The notes under the pieces: model-generated
Seen by the model: the letters and a program-made list of their open reading frames with translations, nothing else
Told to the model about the DNA's origin: nothing
Database searches by the model: none
Shown here: piece after piece, positions 1-5,043 of the stretch
How the letters are laid out: the number at the start of each line of letters is the position of its first letter
Position numbering within the stretch: the first letter of the stretch is position 1
From: Bacteroidota bacterium
Lineage (GTDB): Bacteria > Bacteroidota > Bacteroidia > Flavobacteriales > Flavobacteriaceae
Assembly (NCBI GenBank): GCA_024278565.1
Contig: JAJRSY010000132.1
Span: 1 to 5,043, forward strand
Direction of reading: 5' to 3'
DNA length: 5,043 nt
Position numbers and translations under genes: made by a program

Positions 1-204
1 CACGCAAGTTGGTTGAATATGGCTGAAATTGAAATAAATATAATGGAAACAGAATGTTTGAACAGGAGAATTGCAAGTGCGGATATATTGATCAGTGAAA
101 CCAAACAATGGACCAAAGAAAAAAACAAACAAAAGAAAAAGATCAAATGGGGGTTTACAAAACGAGATGCTTATAAAAAACTATCTCATCATTTTGTTCC
201 ATAA
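1..204 (+). CDS. IS630-family transposase, C-terminal end (5' part lies outside the window)
   Basis: The open frame runs from the first base of the window to a TAA at 202-204, giving the last 67 residues of a protein. It begins HASWLNMAEIE. The tail has CLNRRI at about residues 23-28 and WTKEKNKQKKKIKWGFTKRDA, with W at about residue 37, near the end. This order (SWLNMAEIE, a cysteine-containing LNRRI helix, W-x-x-x-x-N, then W-x-F-T-x-x-D-A and a short basic end) is the C-terminal signature of IS630-type DDE transposases, which move DNA by cut-and-paste. The catalytic DDE residues lie mostly upstream and cannot be checked. The family match is by recognition of the motif, not by search. A TTG at 13 is not the real start, because the conserved SWLN residues lie before it. 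Whether the upstream part of the gene is intact cannot be told. Confidence 0.85.
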   Translation, partial: HASWLNMAEIEINIMETECLNRRIASADILISETKQWTKEKNKQKKKIKWGFTKRDAYKKLSHHFVP

Positions 205-223
205 TTAAATTGACGTGATACTA
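1..223 (+). mobile_element. Right end of an IS630-family insertion sequence (boundary inferred)
   Basis: The transposase tail ends at 204. The next 17 bases lead to a CTAG at 221-224. IS630 elements are known to insert at TA, often within CTAG, and to duplicate the TA. I therefore place the element's right end at about 221, with the duplicated TA at 222-223. The bases just before, AAATTGACGTGATAC (207-221), would be the terminal inverted repeat. The left end is outside the window, so neither the inverted repeat nor the target duplication can be confirmed. Confidence 0.45.
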
Positions 224-225
224 GT

Positions 226-262
226 TTTGAAGCATTATAATCCCTAAAAAATAGTATATTTG
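226..262 (+). promoter_or_regulatory. Candidate Bacteroidota promoter for the DUF4143 ATPase gene
   Basis: TATATTTG at 255-262 fits the Bacteroidota -7 consensus TAnnTTTG exactly. A TTTG at 226-229 could serve as the -33 element, but the 25-bp gap is longer than usual. The -7 box lies inside the repeat cluster that precedes the gene, with its TTTG forming the first bases of the palindrome. The predicted transcript would start about 10-15 bases before the ATG, leaving almost no leader. Confidence 0.4.
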
Positions 263-280
263 GGGATTACAATCCCTAAA
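239..280. repeat. Three-copy AATCCCTAAA repeat forming a palindromic operator-like site
   Basis: AATCCCTAAA occurs at 239-248 and again at 271-280 in direct orientation. An inverted copy with one mismatch, TTTGGGGATT, lies at 259-268. The inverted copy and the last copy are separated by two bases (AC) and form a near-perfect 22-bp palindrome at 259-280 that ends one base before the ATPase start codon. The first copy could instead pair with the inverted copy across a 10-base loop. The position over the -7 box and start codon suggests a repressor site or an RNA hairpin that blocks translation. The sequence shows the structure; the role is inferred. Confidence 0.7.
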
Positions 281-281
281 C

Positions 282-1404
282 ATGATAAAAAGAACATTAG
301 AATCGCAAATTAATTCCCGTTTTGGAAAAGGTAAAGCCATTCTTTTAATTGGTCCTCGCCAAGTAGGTAAAACTACGCTTTTCAATAAATTATTAGAGAA
401 CAAGGAGCATCTATTTCTAAATGGAGATGACCCTACGGTCAGGAAACTGCTTACCAACCCAAATATTGAGCAACTTAAAAACATTATCGGAAACTTTAAA
501 ATTGTATTTATTGACGAAGCGCAACGAATAGAAAATATTGGCCTGACTTTAAAACTAATTACCGACCAACTTAAAGATGTTCAATTATTGGTAAGTGGCT
601 CATCTGCATTCGAGCTTAATAACCAAACACAAGAACCGTTAACAGGAAGAAAGTGGGAATATCAATTATACCCTATTTCGTGGAATGAGTTCGAAAATAA
701 TGTTGGCTATCTAAAAGCCCAACAGCAACTAGAGCTTCGTGTCGTTTATGGTATGTACCCAGAATGTTATCAATAATTTTGGGGATGAAAAAGACCTTCT
801 TAAACAATTAACAGATAGCTACCTCTATAAAGATATATTGAGTTATGGTGGTATTCGTAAGCCTGAAATCTTAGAAAAATTATTACGCGCTTTAGCATTT
901 CAAATAGGAAGTGAAGTCAGTTATAATGAACTGGCGCAATTGCTAGGTATCGATAAGAAAACGGTGTCTAATTATATCGATTTGCTTTGTCAAGCTTATG
1001 TTATTTTTAAGTTGCCAAGTTTTAGTAAAAACCTACGCAACGAAATAAAAACAAATCAAAAAATCTATTTCTATGACACAGGTGTTAGAAATATGATAAT
1101 AGGCGATTTAAACCCTTTAGAAGTGCGCCAAGACAAAGGTAATCTTTGGGAAAACTTCTTAATTGCTGAACGATTAAAATATAATGCTTATACAAACTCA
1201 TTAGCCAAAGGTTATTTCTGGCGAACTGTGCAACAACAAGAAATTGATTATGTAGAGGAAGAAGCAGGAACAGTTACAGGGTTTGAAATTAAATGGAACC
1301 CAAAAAGCAAAGTCAAAATCCCTAAAACATTTATAGAAACTTATAAAACAGATGTGAAAGTAGTTAATAATGAGAATTTTAGGGAGTTTTTTTTTACAAA
1401 CTAA
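282..1404 (+). pseudogene. AAA ATPase with C-terminal DUF4143 region, split by a +1 frameshift
   Basis: Two adjacent frames encode one protein. The first (282-776) has a Walker A motif GPRQVGKT (residues 24-31), Walker B VFIDEAQ with D78 and E79, a sensor-like SGSS (105-108) and GR (122-123), then stops at 774-776. The second frame covers the rest from 766 to TAA at 1402-1404. It contains LTDSYLYKDIL, a helix-turn-helix-like stretch (SYNELAQLLGIDKKTVSNYI), WENFLIAERLKYN, and EIDY...FEIKW near the end. Removing the T at 765 joins MYPE to VINNFGDE and restores a 373-residue protein, about normal for this family. The family is widespread in bacteria and archaea and its role is not established. 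The last part carries a D...ExK pattern like PD-(D/E)XK nucleases. The start ATG abuts a palindrome and has no Shine-Dalgarno site. It is probably inactive, unless the extra base is a sequencing error or is bypassed by frameshifting. Confidence 0.85.
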
Positions 1405-1416
1405 TTTGCCTAACGA

Positions 1417-1977
1417 TTAATAATTATCTTTTTTACCCGCTTTTTTCAACTCATCGGGAAGGTTCATTTTTTTGGTAAGCGCGCCTATTTTAGTAAGATC
1501 TATATCACCCGTCAATGACAACAGTACGGTTTCGAACTTTCTTCCGTTTACCTCAAGGTCAACATTTTTCATACCACTTACCAACATCAACAGTTCGCTA
1601 ACGTGGTCTTCGTCTTTACCACTTTTTATATAGAACTTCACATTGGTGTCTTTGTCTTTGATTCGCATCAATTCTTCCAATTTTGCCGATTTAAGGTATT
1701 TGGCCACCGTGGCCTTCATATCGGCCGATATCTTGACATCTTCGGTGATAAAAACTTTTAATCCGTTGAGGCTCTTGGCCATGTTCATATATTCTTGTGC
1801 CTCAGGATCATCCACATCCACATCCATCTTGGCCAGAAGGTTGAACATGCTCTTATTTACGACTACGGCACTCACCTCGTCTAAATCTTCGTATTTATCG
1901 AACATTGACTGTGAAAACCCCACTAAGGGCATGATCGCCATTACCGTTACAACTATTAGTTTTTTCATGATCTTCAT
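1417..1977 (-). CDS. Secreted DUF4252 domain-containing protein
   Basis: This 186-residue protein has a signal peptide: MKIMKK, a hydrophobic stretch (about residues 7-20), then GFS|Q with likely cleavage after S22, so it should be exported. The mature part matches my recognition of DUF4252, a Bacteroidota family of unknown function. It begins MFDKYEDLDEVSAVVVNKSMF, then has NGLKVFITED (71-80), a charged helix around 87-110, and VKFYIKSGKD (113-122), and ends LTKKMNLPDELKKA. No catalytic motif is visible. I chose the ATG at 1977 because it begins one base after the upstream gene's stop codon; ATG at 1968 is an equally possible start with the same signal peptide. A longer reading from 2016 would add a lysine/asparagine-rich tail overlapping the previous gene and is unlikely. 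It is the last gene of the sigma-factor operon in this window. Length and C-terminus look complete, so it does not appear cut by the neighbouring accessory segment. Confidence 0.8.
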   Translation of the reverse strand: MKIMKKLIVVTVMAIMPLVGFSQSMFDKYEDLDEVSAVVVNKSMFNLLAKMDVDVDDPEAQEYMNMAKSLNGLKVFITEDVKISADMKATVAKYLKSAKLEELMRIKDKDTNVKFYIKSGKDEDHVSELLMLVSGMKNVDLEVNGRKFETVLLSLTGDIDLTKIGALTKKMNLPDELKKAGKKDNY

Positions 1978-1978
1978 T

Positions 1979-2413
1979 TTATTTGATATTGTAAATTTTT
2001 TGTTTTGCTTGTTCAAATTCGTTTAAATAGGCCACTTTCTTGATGCCCCGATCTAAATTTGTCGCTAAAAGGCTCAATGCTTTTTTTGTTTCTTGATAGG
2101 CATATACTGCCTGTTCTTGCTCTAGCCGTTGCTTATCTACATAGTCATTACCAAAATATATGCCAAACACCAAAGCTGCGACCGCTGCTACTGAAAGCCA
2201 TTTGTAATTCTTCTTTCGAGGACTGAAAACCAGTTGCTTTGTGTACCGTTCTTCTTTGGCATTCGTAACATATTGGAACATGGGGGCATATTGCTCTAGA
2301 TGTGTTGCTACACTTTCTTGTGAGAAATACGTTCGTAACAGTTGTTCTTCGGCAACCGTGGTGGTGGCCCCGAAATACTTTTCCAATAATTTTTCAACCT
2401 TATCCGATTCCAT
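1979..2413 (-). CDS. Single-pass membrane protein, probable sigma-factor partner (anti-sigma-like)
   Basis: This 144-residue protein has a soluble N-terminal part, one membrane segment at about residues 72-89 (WLSVAAVAALVFGIYFG) preceded by RKKNYK, and a C-terminal part of about 55 residues with a probable coiled coil at 92-112. The positive residues before the segment suggest the N-terminus is in the cytoplasm and the C-terminus in the periplasm. The opening, ESDKVEKLLEKYFGATTTVAEEQLLRTYF, resembles the N-terminal helices of small Bacteroidota proteins encoded next to ECF sigma factors. No zinc-binding H-x3-C-x2-C motif is present, so a classical ZAS anti-sigma domain is excluded. Its start overlaps the end of the sigma gene by 14 bp, and its stop is one base from the DUF4252 start, which points to translational coupling. 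The anti-sigma role is inferred from gene order and topology only. Confidence 0.75.
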   Translation of the reverse strand: MESDKVEKLLEKYFGATTTVAEEQLLRTYFSQESVATHLEQYAPMFQYVTNAKEERYTKQLVFSPRKKNYKWLSVAAVAALVFGIYFGNDYVDKQRLEQEQAVYAYQETKKALSLLATNLDRGIKKVAYLNEFEQAKQKIYNIK

Positions 2414-2909
2414 AACTATGTTTTTGTGCTAACTTTTCTCTAATTGTTTTTCGCGCTCTTGACAATGCTACCCGTATTGCGGTAGGTTGCATAGCCAACA
2501 TCTCTCCTATTTCGTCAAAATCGTATTCCTCCACATCCCGCAACTGCAATACCAATTTTTGTTGTTCGGGCAGCTCTTCAATAATCTTTTGTACCCAGTT
2601 GATGCTATCTTTAGCTTCTATCTGTTTGTCCAACAAACTCCCTTTCTCCTGATAATTGCTATGCACCAACTTCAAATTGCCTGCCTGCTTTGATTTCAAC
2701 CGGTCCAAACAAAAGTTCTTTGTCATGGTCATGGCAAAGGCCTCAACGTTCTTATAAGTGCCGATCGAATCGTTTTTCGACCATAATTTCAACAGAACCT
2801 CTTGTGTGGCATCTTCGGCTTCCTCCCTAGAGACCAATAAACGCTTTGCAAGTCTATAGAGCTTATCCTTAAAAGGCATGACCACATTCAAAAATTCGGA
2901 CTGATGCAT
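2400..2909 (-). CDS. ECF-type RNA polymerase sigma factor (sigma-70 family)
   Basis: This 169-residue protein has the two domains of an ECF sigma factor and no sigma-3 domain. Sigma region 2 spans about residues 11-75, with FKDKLYRLAKRLL, the core-binding AEDATQEVLLKLW (31-43), and the promoter-melting helix YKNVEAFAMTMTKNFCLDRL. After a linker rich in charged residues, region 4 covers about 105-162, with LPEQQKLVLQLRDVEEYDFDEIGEML and the recognition helix around TAIRVALSRARKTIREKL. It would direct RNA polymerase to a small set of promoters, including very probably its own. The ATG at 2909 leaves a normal ten-residue lead before region 2; the Met at residue 11 is a less likely start. It heads an operon with a membrane protein and a DUF4252 protein. 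No signalling domain is attached, so control most likely comes from the next gene product. Confidence 0.93.
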   Translation of the reverse strand: MHQSEFLNVVMPFKDKLYRLAKRLLVSREEAEDATQEVLLKLWSKNDSIGTYKNVEAFAMTMTKNFCLDRLKSKQAGNLKLVHSNYQEKGSLLDKQIEAKDSINWVQKIIEELPEQQKLVLQLRDVEEYDFDEIGEMLAMQPTAIRVALSRARKTIREKLAQKHSYGIG

Positions 2910-2958
2910 TAATTTGGTTGTTGTTTTATAAACTTTTTTAAGTGGTCTACATAATGAA

Positions 2959-2983
2959 GACGAAGTATAGCGAATTTTGTTAC
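2959..2983 (-). promoter_or_regulatory. ECF-type promoter of the sigma-factor operon (likely autoregulated)
   Basis: Read on the minus strand, TTTTTGTAAC ends at 2979 (GTAAC at 2983-2979) and CGTC lies at 2962-2959, followed by TT. The gap between the two cores is exactly 16 bp. A -35 AAC core after a T-rich stretch with a -10 CGTC core at this spacing is the standard layout for ECF sigma promoters. Transcription would start near 2952, leaving a leader of about 40 bases before the ATG at 2909. No Bacteroidota housekeeping -7 box is evident at this spot. That the downstream sigma factor recognises this site is inferred. Confidence 0.65.
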
Positions 2984-3081
2984 AAAAAGTTTTTTATTCG
3001 GTTTCATATAAGTATATTGGGCAACTATTTGCTAAATACCCACGTACATATATCTAAGAGCACCAAAGTTACGTAAACAGT

Positions 3082-3089
3082 TAAATTTG
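3082..3089 (+). promoter_or_regulatory. Possible -7 box for the S41 peptidase gene
   Basis: TAAATTTG at 3082-3089 fits the Bacteroidota -7 consensus TAnnTTTG and would give a leader of roughly 55 bases before the ATG at 3152. No convincing TTTG lies at the expected -33 distance, and such AT-rich 8-mers arise by chance, so this is a weak call. The rest of the 2910-3151 divergent region holds the ECF promoter on the other strand and nothing else I recognise. Confidence 0.3.
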
Positions 3090-3151
3090 CCTATTTCATG
3101 GAACATATTTGTTTTTGGTGTCTTTGACGGCCATTGTTTAATTTAAAAAAA

Positions 3152-4687
3152 ATGAAAATGAAAAAGTATTTTTTAATGCTCCTTGCCTTGGGACTTGTAT
3201 TGACCAGCTGTAATAATGATGATGTTACCCCTACAGACTCGACCGAAGATCCAGTAGAAGAAGTTAAAGCTATAGCCGATTACCCTGTACAGAATTTTAT
3301 GTGGAAGGCAATGAACGCTTACTATTTCTGGCAGGCAGATGTAGCCGACTTAGATGACAGCAAGGCAGATGTAGAAGCTGATTATGCCGAATTTTTATCA
3401 ACGGAAGCTGACCCCGCTGACTTTTTCTATAAAATCTGCAACAAGCACTGGAAAGTTGTTGGTGACAACGACGCCATAGATCGTTTTAGTTTCTTAAACG
3501 AAAATTACAAAGATCTGGTACGGGGTTTTAGCGGGGTATCTAAAAGTAACGGAGTCGAATTCGGACTCTCATTGTACGGTGAAGAAGGCAGCAAAGATGT
3601 TTTTGGATTTGTGAGGTACATTGTAGCCGACTCAGATGCTTCTGGCAAAGATATAAAAAGAGGGGACATTTTTATCGGTGTAAATGGAACATCACTCAAT
3701 CTTGATAATTATGTAGAATTGCTGTTTGGAGATTTAGATACCTACACCTTGAGTTTTGCCGCGATTCAGAACAACACCATTACACCGAACGGAAGAGAGC
3801 TTTCATTGACCAAACAAGAAGGTCTGGTCGAAAACCCTATTTTATTTAGTACGGTTTTTGAACAAAACGGCGATAAGATTGGTTATTTGGTCTATAATTC
3901 GTTCGTTGCTGATTTTGATGAACAACTGAACGATGTATTTGGTGATTTCAAGGCGGCCGGCATCAACGAACTGATATTGGATTTCAGGTATAATAGTGGT
4001 GGCCGTGTATCTTCAGCGGTACAGATAGCCAGTTCGGTCTATGGCACAAAAACCGATGAACTTCTTCTAAAATCGAGGTACAATACCAAAATAATGTTAG
4101 AGTCCAAGGAAGGTTTCGGTGAGACCAATTTCACGAGTACGACCTTAGAAAACAACACCCCTTTAAATGCACTGGACCTTCAGCGTGTTTATGTGATAGC
4201 CAGTGCATCCTCGGCCTCGGCCAGTGAATTGGTCATGAACGGACTTGAGCCCTATATGAATGTGGTTCATATAGGCACCAAAACGGTGGGCAAAAACGAG
4301 TTTTCAGTCACCTTTGTTGATGATGATGAAAACAATTATTTCTATAACTCAGAACGTGAGTCGCACATCAATCCGAACAACCAATGGGGCATTCAACCCC
4401 TTTTGGGCAGAACTGAAAATGCCGACGGCTTTTCAGATTATACAGGGGGCTTGGTGCCAGATCACGAACTACGTGAAGATGTTGCTAATTTAGGTGCTTT
4501 GGGTGACCCTACAGAACCTTTGCTGGCATTGACGCTGAGTGTAATTGCTGGTGCTACGGGCAAATCAAACTTTGTACCCGTCTACCCTGTCGACCTTATT
4601 TCAAGTTCATCACAATTCAAGCCCACGAGCAATATGATGTTGATGGATGGCTTGATAAAACCAAAATCAAGCGCAGACCAAAAGTAG
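3152..4687 (+). CDS. S41-family (C-terminal processing type) peptidase, lipoprotein
   Basis: This 511-residue serine peptidase is anchored to the envelope. The first 20 residues are a lipoprotein signal: MKMKK, a hydrophobic core, and the lipobox LTSC with lipidated C20. NNDD after the cysteine is acidic, as in Bacteroidota surface-export signals, so it may face outward. An N-terminal helical domain follows (about 44-125, YPVQNFMWKAMNAYYFW), then a PDZ-like domain (about 133-205, with RGDIFIGVNGT), then the S41 core: GYLVYNSF (244-251), LDFRYNSGG (276-284), SSASASE with likely nucleophile S356, and TVGK with likely base K381. The 25-residue Ser-Lys spacing matches classical C-terminal processing peptidases. 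The Gln usual four residues after the Lys is Ser here (S385). The real start is ATG 3152 (or 3158), not the upstream TTG at 3134, which would spoil the signal peptide. Substrate unknown. It is divergent from the sigma operon and followed by a paralogue. Confidence 0.9.
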   Translation: MKMKKYFLMLLALGLVLTSCNNDDVTPTDSTEDPVEEVKAIADYPVQNFMWKAMNAYYFWQADVADLDDSKADVEADYAEFLSTEADPADFFYKICNKHWKVVGDNDAIDRFSFLNENYKDLVRGFSGVSKSNGVEFGLSLYGEEGSKDVFGFVRYIVADSDASGKDIKRGDIFIGVNGTSLNLDNYVELLFGDLDTYTLSFAAIQNNTITPNGRELSLTKQEGLVENPILFSTVFEQNGDKIGYLVYNSFVADFDEQLNDVFGDFKAAGINELILDFRYNSGGRVSSAVQIASSVYGTKTDELLLKSRYNTKIMLESKEGFGETNFTSTTLENNTPLNALDLQRVYVIASASSASASELVMNGLEPYMNVVHIGTKTVGKNEFSVTFVDDDENNYFYNSERESHINPNNQWGIQPLLGRTENADGFSDYTGGLVPDHELREDVANLGALGDPTEPLLALTLSVIAGATGKSNFVPVYPVDLISSSSQFKPTSNMMLMDGLIKPKSSADQK

Positions 4688-4761
4688 GGTAATTGTGTTT
4701 TAAATTGTTCTTGTTCTCGACAATACTTCTGTAATTATGAATTAAAGCACGGAAAATCAAA

Positions 4762-4794
4762 AAGTTACGACATTAGCTTGTTGTCGTATAACTT
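4762..4794. other. Bulged stem-loop after the S41 gene
   Basis: AAGTTACGACA (4762-4772) pairs with TGTCG-TA-TAACTT (4782-4794), giving 11 base pairs with a two-base bulge and a nine-base loop. It lies 75 bp after the S41 stop codon. No T-run follows on the plus strand, so it is not a standard intrinsic terminator for that gene. On the minus strand it would be followed by TTTTTGATTTT, but no leftward gene ends here. It may stabilise or end the transcript. Confidence 0.4.
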
Positions 4795-4801
4795 ACTGAA
4801 A

Positions 4802-4844
4802 ATCTGCTTGCCATGCCGTTCGGCAGGTAAACCGACAGGCAGAT
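4802..4844. repeat. REP-like imperfect palindrome between tandem S41 genes
   Basis: The outer arms ATCTGCTTGCC (4802-4812) and GACAGGCAGAT (4834-4844) are inverted copies matching at 9 of 11 positions, with one of the differences a G-U wobble. Between them sits a perfect inner hairpin, TGCCG-TT-CGGCA (4814-4825). This GC-rich block stands out in AT-rich intergenic DNA. Its TGCC / TTCGGCAGG content resembles the short palindromic intergenic repeats I associate with Flavobacteriaceae genomes. Such repeats may be spread by REP-associated tyrosine transposases or serve as transcript ends. Copy number cannot be seen from one window. Confidence 0.6.
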
Positions 4845-4914
4845 CATTGTATATAAAAACCCGCCGAACTATTGTCTCGAATAACATTATATTTTATACA
4901 ACATAAATAATCCT

Positions 4915-5043
4915 ATGAAAAACACATTTTATTTGCTGCTTTTTTTTCTTGTCCTATCCTGCGTAACAGATGATGACATCACCATACCCAGTACCGTAGA
5001 CCCGGACCCAAGTGCTGACGTAGAGGCACAGAATTTTATGTGG
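4915..5043 (+). CDS. Second S41-family peptidase lipoprotein, N-terminal part (runs off the window)
   Basis: An open frame of 43 codons starts at ATG 4915 and is still open at the right edge. The start reads MKNTFYLLLFFLVLSC, a lipoprotein signal with lipobox VLSC and lipidated C16. The acidic VTDDD follows, like the NNDD of the upstream paralogue. A proline- and aspartate-rich linker then leads into EAQNFMW at the window end, matching VQNFMW at residues 46-51 of the full-length S41 lipoprotein just upstream. That shared block, the same signal architecture and the tandem position make this a probable paralogue. The catalytic part lies outside, so activity cannot be judged. The start is preceded by A/T-rich ACATAAATAATCCT without a strong ribosome binding site, as is usual in this phylum. 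Confidence 0.75.
   Translation, partial: MKNTFYLLLFFLVLSCVTDDDITIPSTVDPDPSADVEAQNFMW

Noticed and set aside
221..484. Minus-strand open frame of 87 codons over the ATPase start
   Set aside because: It overlaps the promoter repeats and the Walker A coding region, and its translation shows no recognisable domain; it is a shadow of the ATPase gene.
1643..2026. Plus-strand open frame of 127 codons opposite the DUF4252 gene
   Set aside because: The opposite strand encodes a protein with signal peptide, family motifs and operon context; this frame has none of these and its hydrophobic end is the reverse of the signal-peptide region.
2241..2693. Plus-strand open frames opposite the membrane protein and sigma factor genes
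   Set aside because: They lie antisense to well-supported genes and have no domain, start signal or conserved composition of their own.
3134..3151. Upstream TTG start for the S41 lipoprotein
   Set aside because: It adds six residues ahead of MKMKK and moves the lipobox away from the N-terminus; ATG at 3152 gives a normal 19-residue lipoprotein signal preceded by an A-rich stretch.
3505..3699. Minus-strand 64-codon frame inside the S41 gene
   Set aside because: It is antisense to the PDZ-like region of a convincing peptidase and has no independent support.
4872..4895. Possible promoter (TTG and TATATTTT) before the second S41 gene
   Set aside because: The -7 box lacks its final G and the gap of 13 bp is too short for a Bacteroidota promoter.
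1..5043. CRISPR array, tRNA, rRNA or toxin-antitoxin pair
   Set aside because: No regularly spaced repeats, cloverleaf-like segment, rRNA motif or paired small genes were seen on either strand by eye.

Overview
The window looks like chromosomal DNA from a marine-type member of the Flavobacteriaceae (Bacteroidota). This is an inference from protein families and signals, not a database match. Supporting signs are AT-rich DNA, starts preceded by A-rich stretches rather than strong Shine-Dalgarno sites, a Bacteroidota-style -7 box (TAnnTTTG), lipoproteins with acidic residues after the lipobox cysteine, an ECF sigma/membrane protein/DUF4252 cluster, and S41 peptidases with a Bacteroidota-type N-terminal domain.

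Layout. (1) Positions 1-1404 look like an accessory segment. The 3' end of an IS630-family transposase gene runs in from the left edge. It is followed by a gene for an AAA ATPase with a C-terminal DUF4143 region, which is broken by a +1 frameshift at about position 765. A three-copy AATCCCTAAA-type repeat, arranged as a palindrome, covers the ATPase promoter and runs up to its start codon. (2) Positions 1417-2909 (minus strand) hold a compact three-gene operon: ECF sigma factor, single-pass membrane protein (probable sigma-factor partner), and secreted DUF4252 protein. A textbook ECF promoter (GTAAC, 16-bp spacer, CGTC) lies about 50-75 bp upstream of the sigma gene, so the operon probably activates itself. 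(3) Positions 2910-3151 are a divergent promoter region. (4) Positions 3152-4687 (plus strand) encode a full-length S41-family lipoprotein peptidase. (5) Positions 4688-4914 are non-coding and contain a bulged stem-loop and a REP-like palindrome. (6) From 4915 to the right edge is the start of a second, paralogous S41 lipoprotein.

How the parts relate. The sigma factor, membrane protein and DUF4252 protein form one regulatory unit with overlapping or nearly touching reading frames. The tandem S41 lipoproteins are divergent neighbours that may act in the same cell-envelope process, but no matching ECF promoter was found in front of them. The IS630/ATPase segment meets the sigma operon tail to tail with only 12 bp between stop codons and looks like an independent acquisition. 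I see no CRISPR array, tRNA, rRNA or clearly new multi-gene system. The least explained elements are the palindrome-controlled DUF4143 ATPase and the DUF4252 operon.
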